47,153 nt of DNA from Sphingobacteriales bacterium (lineage in GTDB: Bacteria > Bacteroidota > Bacteroidia > Sphingobacteriales > Sphingobacteriaceae), in the NCBI GenBank assembly GCA_947505035.1, contig CANNIS010000002.1, positions 1-47,153 of the forward strand. Direction: 5' to 3'. Under the pieces are notes generated by a model, which made no database searches, was not told the origin of the DNA, and worked only from the letters and a program-made list of their open reading frames with translations. Position numbers and translations under genes: made by a program. Numbering within the stretch: position 1 is the stretch's first letter; each line of letters starts with the position of its first letter. Shown one piece after another: positions 19,829 through 29,271 of the stretch.

Positions 19829-20708
19829 AGTTCACGGCTCCTTATTTCTTGTTTCCTTAATTTACGCAGCAACTTTTTCTATTGCAAAAGAAGTAATGCC
19901 ACATTATATTAAGCCGATGGGCCTTATAACCATTAGGGTTTGGGGTGCTGTTTCTTTATTATGGGTCACTCATTTTTTGTTTGTAAAAGAATCAATTTTC
20001 GGTAAGAAAGATTTTTTAATGTTGTTAAAATGCGCGGTGTTTGGAGTAGCCGCAAACATGCTTTTGTTTTTTAAGGGCTTAGCTATTACCACACCAATTA
20101 ACGCTGCTATTTTAATGGTAACTACGCCACTGTTTGTGGCTTTCTTTTCTTTCTTTTTGTTAAATGAGAAAGTCACTAAATTAAAAGTAATTGGTTTATG
20201 TTTTGGTGTTTTTGGCGCTATATTATTATTACTTGGTCCGTCGCTATCATTTAATTCTACTACTTTATGGGGCGATTTAATGGTAATGACCAACGCAATT
20301 ATTTATGCCTATTATTTAATTATTGCTAAACCATTACTTCATAAATATTCACCGCTTACCGTAATAAAATGGACTTTCTTTTTCGGAGGCTTACTTGTCA
20401 TTCCATTTGGATTTACTGAATTAAAAGAAGTGCAATGGCAAGCGATTCCGAACAGCATATGGTCTGCTATTATTTTCTTAATTATAGGAGCAACCTTTAT
20501 CACTTATGTATTAAATGCTTGGGCTTTGAGAAATGCGAATGCTACTTTAGTGGGTGCTTATATTTATTTGCAACCCGTTTTAGCTACTATCATTGCTGTT
20601 TCTATGGGGAAAGATAGCCTTACCTTACCTAAAGTATTGTTTTCGTTATTGATTTTTACCGGCGTTTATTTGGTTGGGCTTCCAAATGATGCGAAAAGTA
20701 AAATTTGA
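19809..20708 (+). CDS. DMT superfamily EamA-type transporter
   Basis: About 10 predicted TM segments in two EamA-like halves; overlaps the upstream gene by 20 nt. Confidence 0.88.
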   Translation: MMTKSTKVHGSLFLVSLIYAATFSIAKEVMPHYIKPMGLITIRVWGAVSLLWVTHFLFVKESIFGKKDFLMLLKCAVFGVAANMLLFFKGLAITTPINAAILMVTTPLFVAFFSFFLLNEKVTKLKVIGLCFGVFGAILLLLGPSLSFNSTTLWGDLMVMTNAIIYAYYLIIAKPLLHKYSPLTVIKWTFFFGGLLVIPFGFTELKEVQWQAIPNSIWSAIIFLIIGATFITYVLNAWALRNANATLVGAYIYLQPVLATIIAVSMGKDSLTLPKVLFSLLIFTGVYLVGLPNDAKSKI

Positions 20709-20745
20709 TAATACTTAATTTTCTATCTTTATAAAAAAAATCAAA

Positions 20746-21624
20746 ATGATTAAATCAATGACTGGCTATGGTTTAGCCACCACAGAGTATGAAAACAAAA
20801 AAATCAATGTTGAAATAAGATCATTGAATAGCAAGTTTTTAGAGCTCTTGGTAAAATTACCCAAGATTTATAATGATAAAGAAAATGTATTGAGAACAAT
20901 TTGTGGTAAACAAATTGAGAGAGGAAAAGCCTCTGTAATTTTAGTTATTGAAAATACCAGCGAAGAAGTTACCGGAAATGCTACTTTAAATATCCCATTG
21001 TTTAAAACTTATTATGGACAATTAAGTGAATTAGCCAAATCATTAAATGCGGAAAATGTAAATATTTTTCAGGAAACATTAAAAATTTCGGAAGTATGGA
21101 ATACGAAGCAAGCCGAAGTAAATGAGCAAGAATGGGAAGTCATCAATGCTACATTTTTAAAGGCATTGGCGGCTTTTAATACTTTTAGAATTGATGAAGG
21201 AAATGTATTGGCTAATGATATGTCGGCTAGGGTTCAATTAATAAACGATAGCATTTTAGCAGTAGAAAAATTAGAGGTTGCTAGAGTACCTGCCATCAAA
21301 GAAAAAATAGAACAGTTATTAAAAGATACCGTAGGTGCTATCAATATTGATCAAAATAGATTGGAGCAAGAGCTGATTTTTTATGCCGAAAAATATGATA
21401 TCACAGAAGAGAAAATAAGGTTAAGAAGCCATTGTGATTATTTTCTTTCTATTATGAAAGAAGCAGAATCAAATGGGAAAAAATTAGGATTTATAGCACA
21501 AGAAATAGGAAGAGAAATAAATACCATGGGTTCGAAAGCAAATGATGCAAACATTCAAAAGATTGTAGTTGGCATGAAAGACGAACTGGAAAAGATTAAA
21601 GAACAATTATTAAATATTTTATAA
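20746..21624 (+). CDS. YicC family endoribonuclease
   Basis: MIKSMTGYGLA start and C-terminal FIAQEIGREINTMGSKANDANIQ. Confidence 0.95.
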   Translation: MIKSMTGYGLATTEYENKKINVEIRSLNSKFLELLVKLPKIYNDKENVLRTICGKQIERGKASVILVIENTSEEVTGNATLNIPLFKTYYGQLSELAKSLNAENVNIFQETLKISEVWNTKQAEVNEQEWEVINATFLKALAAFNTFRIDEGNVLANDMSARVQLINDSILAVEKLEVARVPAIKEKIEQLLKDTVGAINIDQNRLEQELIFYAEKYDITEEKIRLRSHCDYFLSIMKEAESNGKKLGFIAQEIGREINTMGSKANDANIQKIVVGMKDELEKIKEQLLNIL

Positions 21625-21627
21625 GGA

Positions 21628-22203
21628 ATGGATTCGGGTAAATTAATTATATTCTCTGCACCATCTGGCGCTGGTAAAACCACTATCGTGAGGCATTTGC
21701 TGGCTAAATTTCCAAATTTGAGTTTTTCGATTTCGGCCACTACGCGTCCTATTAGAGGTACAGAAGTGAATGGCCACGATTATTATTTTATTTCGAAGGA
21801 AGAGTTTTTACATAAAGTGGCAAAGCATGAATTTGCAGAATTCGAAGAAGTATATGCGGGCACTTATTATGGCACACTTGTTAAAGAAATACAAAGAATT
21901 TGGTCAGAAGATAAACAGGTGATTTTTGATTTAGATGTTCAAGGTGGCTTAAGATTAAAAAAGAAATTTGGTGCAAATGCTTTGGCTATTTTTGTAATGC
22001 CGCCATCGGTTGAAGTGTTAGCAGAAAGATTAAGTGATAGGGCAACAGATTCGCCAGCAAAAATTGAAGAGCGAATAGCAAAAGCAAAAATTGAATTAAC
22101 GTTTGCAAATGATTTTGACATCACTTTACCAAACAATGATTTAAGTGTTGCCTGTGCTGAGGCAGAAAAAATAGTAAGCGATTTTTTAAATAAAAAGATT
22201 TAG
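21628..22203 (+). CDS. gmk: Guanylate kinase
   Basis: IIFSAPSGAGKTTIVRHLL, SATTRPIRGTEVNGHDYYF. Confidence 0.96.
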   Translation: MDSGKLIIFSAPSGAGKTTIVRHLLAKFPNLSFSISATTRPIRGTEVNGHDYYFISKEEFLHKVAKHEFAEFEEVYAGTYYGTLVKEIQRIWSEDKQVIFDLDVQGGLRLKKKFGANALAIFVMPPSVEVLAERLSDRATDSPAKIEERIAKAKIELTFANDFDITLPNNDLSVACAEAEKIVSDFLNKKI

Positions 22204-22206
22204 TTT

Positions 22207-22782
22207 ATGAATATTGGTTTATTCTTTGGTTCGTTTAATCCAATCCATATCGGACATCAAATTATTGCACAGTATTTGCTGGAGTTTACCGAATTAGATC
22301 AAATATGGATCATTGTATCGCCTCAAAACCCTTTAAAAGACCCAGATTCATTGATTCATGCCTATGATCGTTTAGAGATGTGCAAATTGGCATTCGAAGA
22401 TCAAGATGCGATACAAGTTAAAGATATAGAGCTTCATTTACCACAGCCATCTTATACCATAGATACCTTAACTTATTTAAAAGAAAAATATACAGCGCAT
22501 CAATTCTCCTTAATTATGGGCGAAGATAATTTATTGAGTTTACCAAAATGGAAAAACTATGAATTGTTGTTAAGAGATTATCATTTGTATGTTTATCCTC
22601 GCACGGGCAGTGCAACCTCTATATTACACACCCATCCTCATGTGCATCTTACGGCAACACCTAAGATGGAAATAGCGGCAAGTTTTATACGTAGTGCTAT
22701 TAAAGAAGGAAAATCGATGCAATATTTTTTAGATAAAAAAGTATTTGATTTTATTCAAGCAAAAAACTTATATAAGTTATAA
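22207..22782 (+). CDS. nadD: Nicotinate-nucleotide adenylyltransferase
   Basis: GLFFGSFNPIHIGHQIIAQYLLE; follows gmk. Confidence 0.93.
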   Translation: MNIGLFFGSFNPIHIGHQIIAQYLLEFTELDQIWIIVSPQNPLKDPDSLIHAYDRLEMCKLAFEDQDAIQVKDIELHLPQPSYTIDTLTYLKEKYTAHQFSLIMGEDNLLSLPKWKNYELLLRDYHLYVYPRTGSATSILHTHPHVHLTATPKMEIAASFIRSAIKEGKSMQYFLDKKVFDFIQAKNLYKL

Positions 22783-23307
22783 GCTATCATTTTTGCTTTT
22801 TCCCATTTTGTCGTATTGCGCTAAATTATATCGTTCAATCGTCTTGATTAATTGTTTAGCATAGGTTTTGCTTGAAGCGTATCCAGCGTGTTGTAGGCCC
22901 TTAGCCCAATGAACATAGTCTTGTTGATTGTATTTAAACAAAAAGGCATATTTTTTATTCTTGCTTAAGAAACTACTGCGATCTTGATAAGCTTCTGCTA
23001 CTGTATTGTATTTTCTAAAACAATAATTTTTTTTATTCCCATTTCTATGAAATCTTTTTCCGTTCCAATTACTAGAACACCTTACACCAAAATGATTATT
23101 GGCTTTCATAGCTAATTGACTAGTACCATTAGCCGATTCGTGCAATGCTTGGGCTAAAGTGATACTTGCAGGAATGCCAGTCAATTGCATTTCAGTAATA
23201 GCTAGTTGTTGGTATTTAGTAATGTATTTTTCTGCAGCTGTAACTTTGCTTTGTGCCTCTGAAATTACTGGAAACAGGGCTATAAGAAGGAATAAATATT
23301 TTCTCAT
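22777..23307 (-). CDS. Glucosaminidase domain-containing protein (exported)
   Basis: Signal peptide; GIPASITLAQALHESANGTSQLAMKANNHFGVRC; KYNTVAEAYQDRSSFL. Confidence 0.92.
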   Translation of the reverse strand: MRKYLFLLIALFPVISEAQSKVTAAEKYITKYQQLAITEMQLTGIPASITLAQALHESANGTSQLAMKANNHFGVRCSSNWNGKRFHRNGNKKNYCFRKYNTVAEAYQDRSSFLSKNKKYAFLFKYNQQDYVHWAKGLQHAGYASSKTYAKQLIKTIERYNLAQYDKMGKSKNDSL

Positions 23308-23949
23308 TTATTTTTTTCTTGCAATTAATAGGCCATCTCTAATGGGAAATAAAACATTTTCAACTCTATTGTCTGCCTGTACAAAAGCATTAAAATTTAA
23401 AATAGCTTGGGTGTCTTTATCCATTTTTTTTAATTCTGCTACCACTTTTCCGCTCCACAATACATTGTCTGCAATAATATATCCACCTGGATTAACATGA
23501 TCAATAATCATATTATAATATTGCTGGTAATTTTCTTTATCTGCATCTATAAAAACAATATCAAAAAATCTTTCCATATTTTTTAAATATTCCATTGCAT
23601 TTGCATTGATATATTTAAGTTGGTTTTTGTAAGGCGATTTTTGAAAATATTTTTGAACTAAATCGCTTAATTCTGCATTGATGTCTATGGTGAGTAACTG
23701 TCCGTCTGGTGTTAAGCCCTCTGCTAAACACAGGGCCGAATAACCTGTATAGGTGCCTATCTCTAAAATATTTTTAGGTTGAATCATTTTAGATAGCATA
23801 CTCAATACCCTTCCCTGAAAGTGGCCAGAAATCATGCGAGGCATTAAAACTTTGAGATTAGTTTCTCTTTCTAATTCTTGTAATAATTTAGCCGATTCGC
23901 TGGTGTGCGCTACAATATAATTTGCAAGATTTTGTTCTAAAAATTCCAT
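23308..23949 (-). CDS. SAM-dependent O-methyltransferase (class I, COMT-like)
   Basis: ILEIGTYTGYSALCLAEGL; FDIVFIDADKENYQQYY; GGYIIADNVLWSGKV. Confidence 0.93.
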   Translation of the reverse strand: MEFLEQNLANYIVAHTSESAKLLQELERETNLKVLMPRMISGHFQGRVLSMLSKMIQPKNILEIGTYTGYSALCLAEGLTPDGQLLTIDINAELSDLVQKYFQKSPYKNQLKYINANAMEYLKNMERFFDIVFIDADKENYQQYYNMIIDHVNPGGYIIADNVLWSGKVVAELKKMDKDTQAILNFNAFVQADNRVENVLFPIRDGLLIARKK

Positions 23950-25181
23950 TAAGATTCGGGTAAAAAGGTGAGTGAGCTTAGGTTTGCAGGCGATAATACT
24001 TCGTTGGAAACGCTAAGTATATCTTGCGCACTTACTAAATTTATTTTTCTATAAATTTCTGTCAGCGAATCTGCTTTTCCTTCTTCTATAATATTTTTTG
24101 CTAAAGAAATAATGACTGATAACCTATTTTCTTCTGCTAGCGATATTTGCCCAATAAACTTTTGCTTTGCTTGATGTAAACTGATAGCACCTAATTTTTT
24201 ATCGGTCAACTTTTTTAATTCTTTCATTACTAATTTTTGACAGCGTTCTATTTTTTCTTTGTCGGTACCCATGTAAATACTGAATATGCCAGTGTCCGAA
24301 AAAGGAATGTAATTAGATTCTATTGTATAACAAATACCCTGTTTTTCTCTGATTTCTAAATTTAATTTAGCACTCATTCCAGGACCTCCTAAATAGTTGT
24401 TTAATAATAACATAGCAGTTTTTTTTGGATGCATATTTCCATAACATTGGCTTCCAATAATGGCATGAGACTGAATGATTGATTTATTTTTTACAACTTG
24501 TATAGCTTTATTTTTTTTGGCTTTTAGCCTTTTGAAATTCCTTAAATTAGTTTTGACCTTACCAAAATATTTTTCTGCAATCGCAATTATTTTTTGAAAA
24601 TCGCTACCGCCATCTACTGCAAAAATAATCTCATCGGTATGGTAATTATTTTTTAGAAATTGAATGACATCTTTTTTATTTATTTTGTTGACGGTTTCTG
24701 CCGTCCCCAATATATTATTTCCTAATGCATGCCCTTTAAATAGCAATCCTTCAAAATCATCTTGTATGGCTTCTTCTGGTAAATCTAAATAAGAATCTAT
24801 TTCATCTAAAATTACGCCTCTTTCTTTATGAATTTCTTTTTCCGGAAAAGTGGAATGAAATAATATATCACTTATTAACTCTGTAGCTCTATCAAGGTGC
24901 TGATTTAAAAACGAAGCATGTATACAAGTATGCTCTTTTGTAGTGTAAGCATTGATATCGCCTCCAACTACTTCGAGTCTATTTAAAATTTGGTTTGTAT
25001 TTCTGTTTGCGGTGCCTTTAAAAAATAAGTGTTCTAAAAAATGAGCCAATCCAACTTTGTCTGGGTCTTCTTCTCTTGCGCCTGTATTGATCACTACACA
25101 GCAATGGCTAATGTCATTGGCATCGCTTTTTTTATGCAATACCCTGATGCCATTTTTTAAACTGTGTAATTGATATTCCAT
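23949..25181 (-). CDS. M16 family zinc metallopeptidase
   Basis: HFLEHLFFKGT inverted zinc-binding HxxEH motif; LGGPGMSAKLNLEIREKQGICY. Confidence 0.94.
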   Translation of the reverse strand: MEYQLHSLKNGIRVLHKKSDANDISHCCVVINTGAREEDPDKVGLAHFLEHLFFKGTANRNTNQILNRLEVVGGDINAYTTKEHTCIHASFLNQHLDRATELISDILFHSTFPEKEIHKERGVILDEIDSYLDLPEEAIQDDFEGLLFKGHALGNNILGTAETVNKINKKDVIQFLKNNYHTDEIIFAVDGGSDFQKIIAIAEKYFGKVKTNLRNFKRLKAKKNKAIQVVKNKSIIQSHAIIGSQCYGNMHPKKTAMLLLNNYLGGPGMSAKLNLEIREKQGICYTIESNYIPFSDTGIFSIYMGTDKEKIERCQKLVMKELKKLTDKKLGAISLHQAKQKFIGQISLAEENRLSVIISLAKNIIEEGKADSLTEIYRKINLVSAQDILSVSNEVLSPANLSSLTFLPES

Positions 25182-25211
25182 TTATTTAAAATTTTAAATT
25201 AATTTTATACT

Positions 25212-25742
25212 ATGATAAAAATTAAAGATAAAAACTTCCAAGCATTTATTTCTGAAGAAAGCATACAAAATAGAGTAGCCACACTAGCGAAGCAAATTTC
25301 GGCCGATTATGAAGGCAGAAAGCCTGTTTTAATTTCTGTTTTATCTGGCGCTTTATTCTTTACCGCAGATTTAATGCGTTTATTAACCATTGATGCAAGT
25401 TTAGCTTGTGTAAAAGTAAATTCTTACGAAGGAGTAAATAGTACAGGAAGCTGTGAATTAGCATTAGATGTCGCATTTTCACTCGAAGCAAAAGATATTA
25501 TTATAATCGAAGATATTATTGATACCGGAAATACTATGCAATTTTTGTTGCAACATTTTCAACAAAAAAATCCTGCTAGCATTGCTATTGCTAGTTTGTT
25601 ATTTAAACCCGCAGCATTAGTACATACTATCAAACCAGATTATGTTGGTTTTGAAATTGAGCCAATATTTGTGGTTGGTTATGGATTAGACTACGACCAA
25701 ATTGGTCGAGGTCTACCAGCTATTTATCAATTGATAGTTTAA
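25212..25742 (+). CDS. hpt: Hypoxanthine phosphoribosyltransferase
   Basis: PVLISVLSGALFFTADL; IIIIEDIIDTGNTM PRPP loop. Confidence 0.93.
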   Translation: MIKIKDKNFQAFISEESIQNRVATLAKQISADYEGRKPVLISVLSGALFFTADLMRLLTIDASLACVKVNSYEGVNSTGSCELALDVAFSLEAKDIIIIEDIIDTGNTMQFLLQHFQQKNPASIAIASLLFKPAALVHTIKPDYVGFEIEPIFVVGYGLDYDQIGRGLPAIYQLIV

Positions 25743-28556
25743 TTATTTAGATAAGTACATTGATTTCTCTTTGTACAATTGTCTAAAGTAAGGATCTTCT
25801 AAATCTTTTATAAATCGAATAGCTTCTCCGGTTGATCTCATTTCTGGACCTAATTCTTTTTTAACTTCGGGGAATTTATGAAAAGAAAATACGGGCTCTT
25901 TTATTGCGTATCCAGTTAATTTTCTTTCGATGGTAAAATCTTTCAATTTATTTTCGCCATACATTATTTTCGCTGCATAATTGATGTAAGGCACATCGTA
26001 TGCTTTGGCTATGAAAGGTACGGTTCTAGAAGCTCTTGGGTTTGCTTCAATCACAAACACCTCTTCATTTTTAATCGCAAACTGAATATTTAGTAAACCA
26101 ATTACATTTAATGCTTTGGCTAGTTTAATACTGTAGTCTTCCATTTTATCCATTACATTTTTTGATAAATTAAATGGTGGCAAAACGGCACTCGAATCGC
26201 CTGAGTGAATTCCCGCAGGTTCAATGTGTTCCATCATACCAACAATATGAACATCGTCACCATCGGATATAGAATCCGTTTCTGCTTCTTCTGCTCTATC
26301 TAAAAAATGGTCAATTAAAATTCTATTTCCTGGAATATCTCTTAACAGTTTTACTACTGCTTTTTCTAATTCATCATCGTTAATCACAATGCTCATGCCT
26401 TGTCCACCCAATACATAGCTAGGTCTTACTAACACTGGGTATCCTACTTCTTTGGCTACCATTATCGCTTCCTCTGCACTTTCTGCTACACCATATTTTG
26501 GATATGGAATACCCATCTCTTTTAATAAATCTGAAAAACGACCACGATCTTCTGCAATATCCATATTGTCGTAAGAAGTACCTAAGATTTTAATACCAGC
26601 TGCATGTAATTTCTCTGACATTTTTAAAGCAGTTTGTCCGCCTAACTGTACCACTACGCCAATTGGGTTTTCTAACTCAATAATTTCTCTAACATGTTCC
26701 CAAAAAACGGGTTCAAAATATAATTTATCTGCCATGTTAAAATCGGTAGAAACTGTTTCTGGGTTACAGTTGATCATGATTGATTCGTAACCACATTCTT
26801 TGGCAGCCATTAATCCATGTACACATGAATAGTCGAATTCAATACCTTGACCAATTCTGTTTGGCCCAGATCCAAGTACAATAATTTTTTTCTTGTCAGA
26901 AACAGTTGATTCGTTTTCTCCTTCGAAAGTAGAATAATAATAAGGTGTTTGTGCCGGAAATTCTGCTGCACAAGTATCAACCATTTTGTACACACGGTGC
27001 ATGTTTAATGATTTTCGCTTATCGTATACTTCGTCTTCGGTTACACCTAATATATAAGCGATTTGAATATCAGAATATCCTTTTTGTTTGGCATTAAATA
27101 AAACAGCTTCTGGAATATTTGCTAATGAATAGCGTTTAATTTCTAATTCAATATTTACCAATTCGTTAATTTGCATTAAAAACCAACGGTCAATTTTAGT
27201 TGCTTTTTGAATAGAAGTTATAGGCACTCCTAAACTAATGGCATCTCTTACATGAAACAAACGATCCCAACTAGGATGTTCTAAAGAGTGCATAATTTCT
27301 TCTAAGTTTCTGCTTTGTTTACCATCTGCGCCTAATCCGCTTCTGTTAATCTCTAAAGATTGACAAGCCTTTTGTAAGGCTTCGTTGAAACTTCTGCCAA
27401 TGCCCATTACTTCACCAACCGATTTCATTTGCAAACCAAGTTCTCTGTTCGCACCTTTAAATTTATCGAAATTCCAACGTGGAATTTTTACAATCACATA
27501 ATCAAGTGAAGGTTCGAAATAAGCAGAAGTAGTTTTGGTAATTTGATTTTCTATTTCGTCTAAGTTATATCCAATGGCGAGTTTAGCTGCAATTTTTGCA
27601 ATTGGGTAACCGGTTGCTTTTGATGCCAATGCAGAAGAACGAGAAACCCTAGGGTTAATTTCAATTGCGATAATTGCTTCGGTAATTGGATCAACAGAAA
27701 ACTGAACGTTACATCCACCTGCAAAATCACCAATCGCGCGCATCATTCTAATGGCTTGGTTACGCATGTCTTGGTAACATTTATCCGAAAGGGTCATGGC
27801 TGGCGCAACGGTTATAGAATCGCCAGTATGAATACCCATCGGGTCAAAGTTTTCTATAGAGCATATAATAATGATGTTATTATTATTGTCTCTTAATAAT
27901 TCTAATTCATATTCTTTCCAACCTAATACGGCTTGCTCTACTAATACTTCGTGTGTAGGAGAAGCTTGCAAACCATGATTTAATGCGGCGTCTATTCCTT
28001 CTTTGGTATGCACAAAACCTCCGCCATAACCACCTAAAGTATATGATGGTCTAATAACCAAAGGATATCCTATTTCTTGTGCTGCTTCTTTTCCTTCTAA
28101 AAATGAATTGGCAATTCTAGATTTAGCTACACCAATGCCAATATCAACCATTAATTGGCGAAAGGCTTCTCTATTCTCTGTTTTTTCAATCGCATCAAGT
28201 GCTACCCCAATAATCTTTACCCCATATTTTTCCCAAATTCCTCTTTCGGCTGCTTCTATACATAAGTTTAAAGCAGTTTGTCCGCCCATGGTTGGTAAAA
28301 CGGCATCAATTTTACGTTCTTTTAATATTTGTTCAATAGAATCGCAATTCAATGGTAATAAATATATATGATCTGCAATCACTTTATCGGTCATAATGGT
28401 AGCGGGATTACTATTGATAATCGACACTTCAATTCCTTCTTCTTTTAAAGATAAAGAGGCTTGAGAACCAGAATAGTCGAATTCACAAGCTTGACCAATA
28501 ATAATAGGACCGGAACCAATGATTAATACAGAGCGTATATCGTTATTTTTAGGCAT
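25743..28556 (-). CDS. carB: Carbamoyl-phosphate synthase large subunit, short form lacking the MGS-like allosteric domain
   Basis: Two ATP-grasp halves (IGSGPIIIGQACEFDYSG; LGSGPNRIGQGIEFDYSC); ends at ...GEAIRFIKDLEDPYFRQLYKEKSMYLSK, 937 aa. Confidence 0.95.
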   Translation of the reverse strand: MPKNNDIRSVLIIGSGPIIIGQACEFDYSGSQASLSLKEEGIEVSIINSNPATIMTDKVIADHIYLLPLNCDSIEQILKERKIDAVLPTMGGQTALNLCIEAAERGIWEKYGVKIIGVALDAIEKTENREAFRQLMVDIGIGVAKSRIANSFLEGKEAAQEIGYPLVIRPSYTLGGYGGGFVHTKEGIDAALNHGLQASPTHEVLVEQAVLGWKEYELELLRDNNNNIIIICSIENFDPMGIHTGDSITVAPAMTLSDKCYQDMRNQAIRMMRAIGDFAGGCNVQFSVDPITEAIIAIEINPRVSRSSALASKATGYPIAKIAAKLAIGYNLDEIENQITKTTSAYFEPSLDYVIVKIPRWNFDKFKGANRELGLQMKSVGEVMGIGRSFNEALQKACQSLEINRSGLGADGKQSRNLEEIMHSLEHPSWDRLFHVRDAISLGVPITSIQKATKIDRWFLMQINELVNIELEIKRYSLANIPEAVLFNAKQKGYSDIQIAYILGVTEDEVYDKRKSLNMHRVYKMVDTCAAEFPAQTPYYYSTFEGENESTVSDKKKIIVLGSGPNRIGQGIEFDYSCVHGLMAAKECGYESIMINCNPETVSTDFNMADKLYFEPVFWEHVREIIELENPIGVVVQLGGQTALKMSEKLHAAGIKILGTSYDNMDIAEDRGRFSDLLKEMGIPYPKYGVAESAEEAIMVAKEVGYPVLVRPSYVLGGQGMSIVINDDELEKAVVKLLRDIPGNRILIDHFLDRAEEAETDSISDGDDVHIVGMMEHIEPAGIHSGDSSAVLPPFNLSKNVMDKMEDYSIKLAKALNVIGLLNIQFAIKNEEVFVIEANPRASRTVPFIAKAYDVPYINYAAKIMYGENKLKDFTIERKLTGYAIKEPVFSFHKFPEVKKELGPEMRSTGEAIRFIKDLEDPYFRQLYKEKSMYLSK

Positions 28557-28578
28557 GGAGGGATATATTTAAATTGGA

Positions 28579-28610
28579 CAAAGGTATATTATTCGGCGCA
28601 TATTTCGAAA
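28579..28610 (-). promoter_or_regulatory. Predicted carB promoter
   Basis: Minus TACCTTTG (plus CAAAGGTA 28579-28586), 20-nt spacer, TTTC (28607-28610). Confidence 0.55.
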
Positions 28611-28710
28611 AATATCGAATAAAAATTCCAATATTTATTTCAAAACTTTCCCTTAATTATTTTCCTACTTTTGAACTTCAAACAATCAAAAAAATAAATC
28701 CACCAAACAC

Positions 28711-29271
28711 ATGATGAGCTATTTAGAAATAACCAGCTTTATTACATCCATTTTAGCCGTTTGGTTAACCATTCAAAAAAATAAATGGTGTTGGTTTTGG
28801 AATGCATTAAGCGCCTTATTGTATTCTATTTATTTTTTTCAAATACAATTAATTGCAGACGCCATTTTGCAATATTTTTTTATACTCGTCAGTATTTTTG
28901 GTTATTATCAATGGAATCAAACCAAAACGCCCATCGAAAACAAATTAAAATATTTAAATAATCGTAATCGATTGGCAATTGGATTTTTTGTTATTTTTTT
29001 AACATGGATAATGGGTAAAACGCTTGAATTATATACCCTTGCAAGTGTTCCATACCTCGATAGTTTTTGTTTTGCATTGAGTTTAATCGCAACAATATTA
29101 GCTATCAAAAAATATATTGATAATTGGCCTATTTGGATTTTTACGAATGCAATATATATTGCGATGTATATTTATAAAGCAGCCTATTTAACGGCATTTT
29201 TATATGGTTTGTTTTTTGTTTTAGCATTTAAAGGTTGGATGACATGGAAAAAACAATTAGCCATCAATTAA
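28711..29271 (+). CDS. pnuC: PnuC-family vitamin precursor transporter (likely nicotinamide riboside)
   Basis: Multi-TM protein with WLTIQKNKWCWFWNALSALLYSIYFFQ and YYQWNQTK, typical PnuC pattern. Confidence 0.88.
   Translation: MMSYLEITSFITSILAVWLTIQKNKWCWFWNALSALLYSIYFFQIQLIADAILQYFFILVSIFGYYQWNQTKTPIENKLKYLNNRNRLAIGFFVIFLTWIMGKTLELYTLASVPYLDSFCFALSLIATILAIKKYIDNWPIWIFTNAIYIAMYIYKAAYLTAFLYGLFFVLAFKGWMTWKKQLAIN

Noticed and set aside
25694-25736. Two palindromes at the hpt 3' end (CGACCAA-a-TTGGTCG and TATCAATTGATA)
   Set aside because: They encode the conserved YDQIGRGLPAIYQLIV C-terminus of Hpt, so coding constraint explains them; no T-tract for a terminator.
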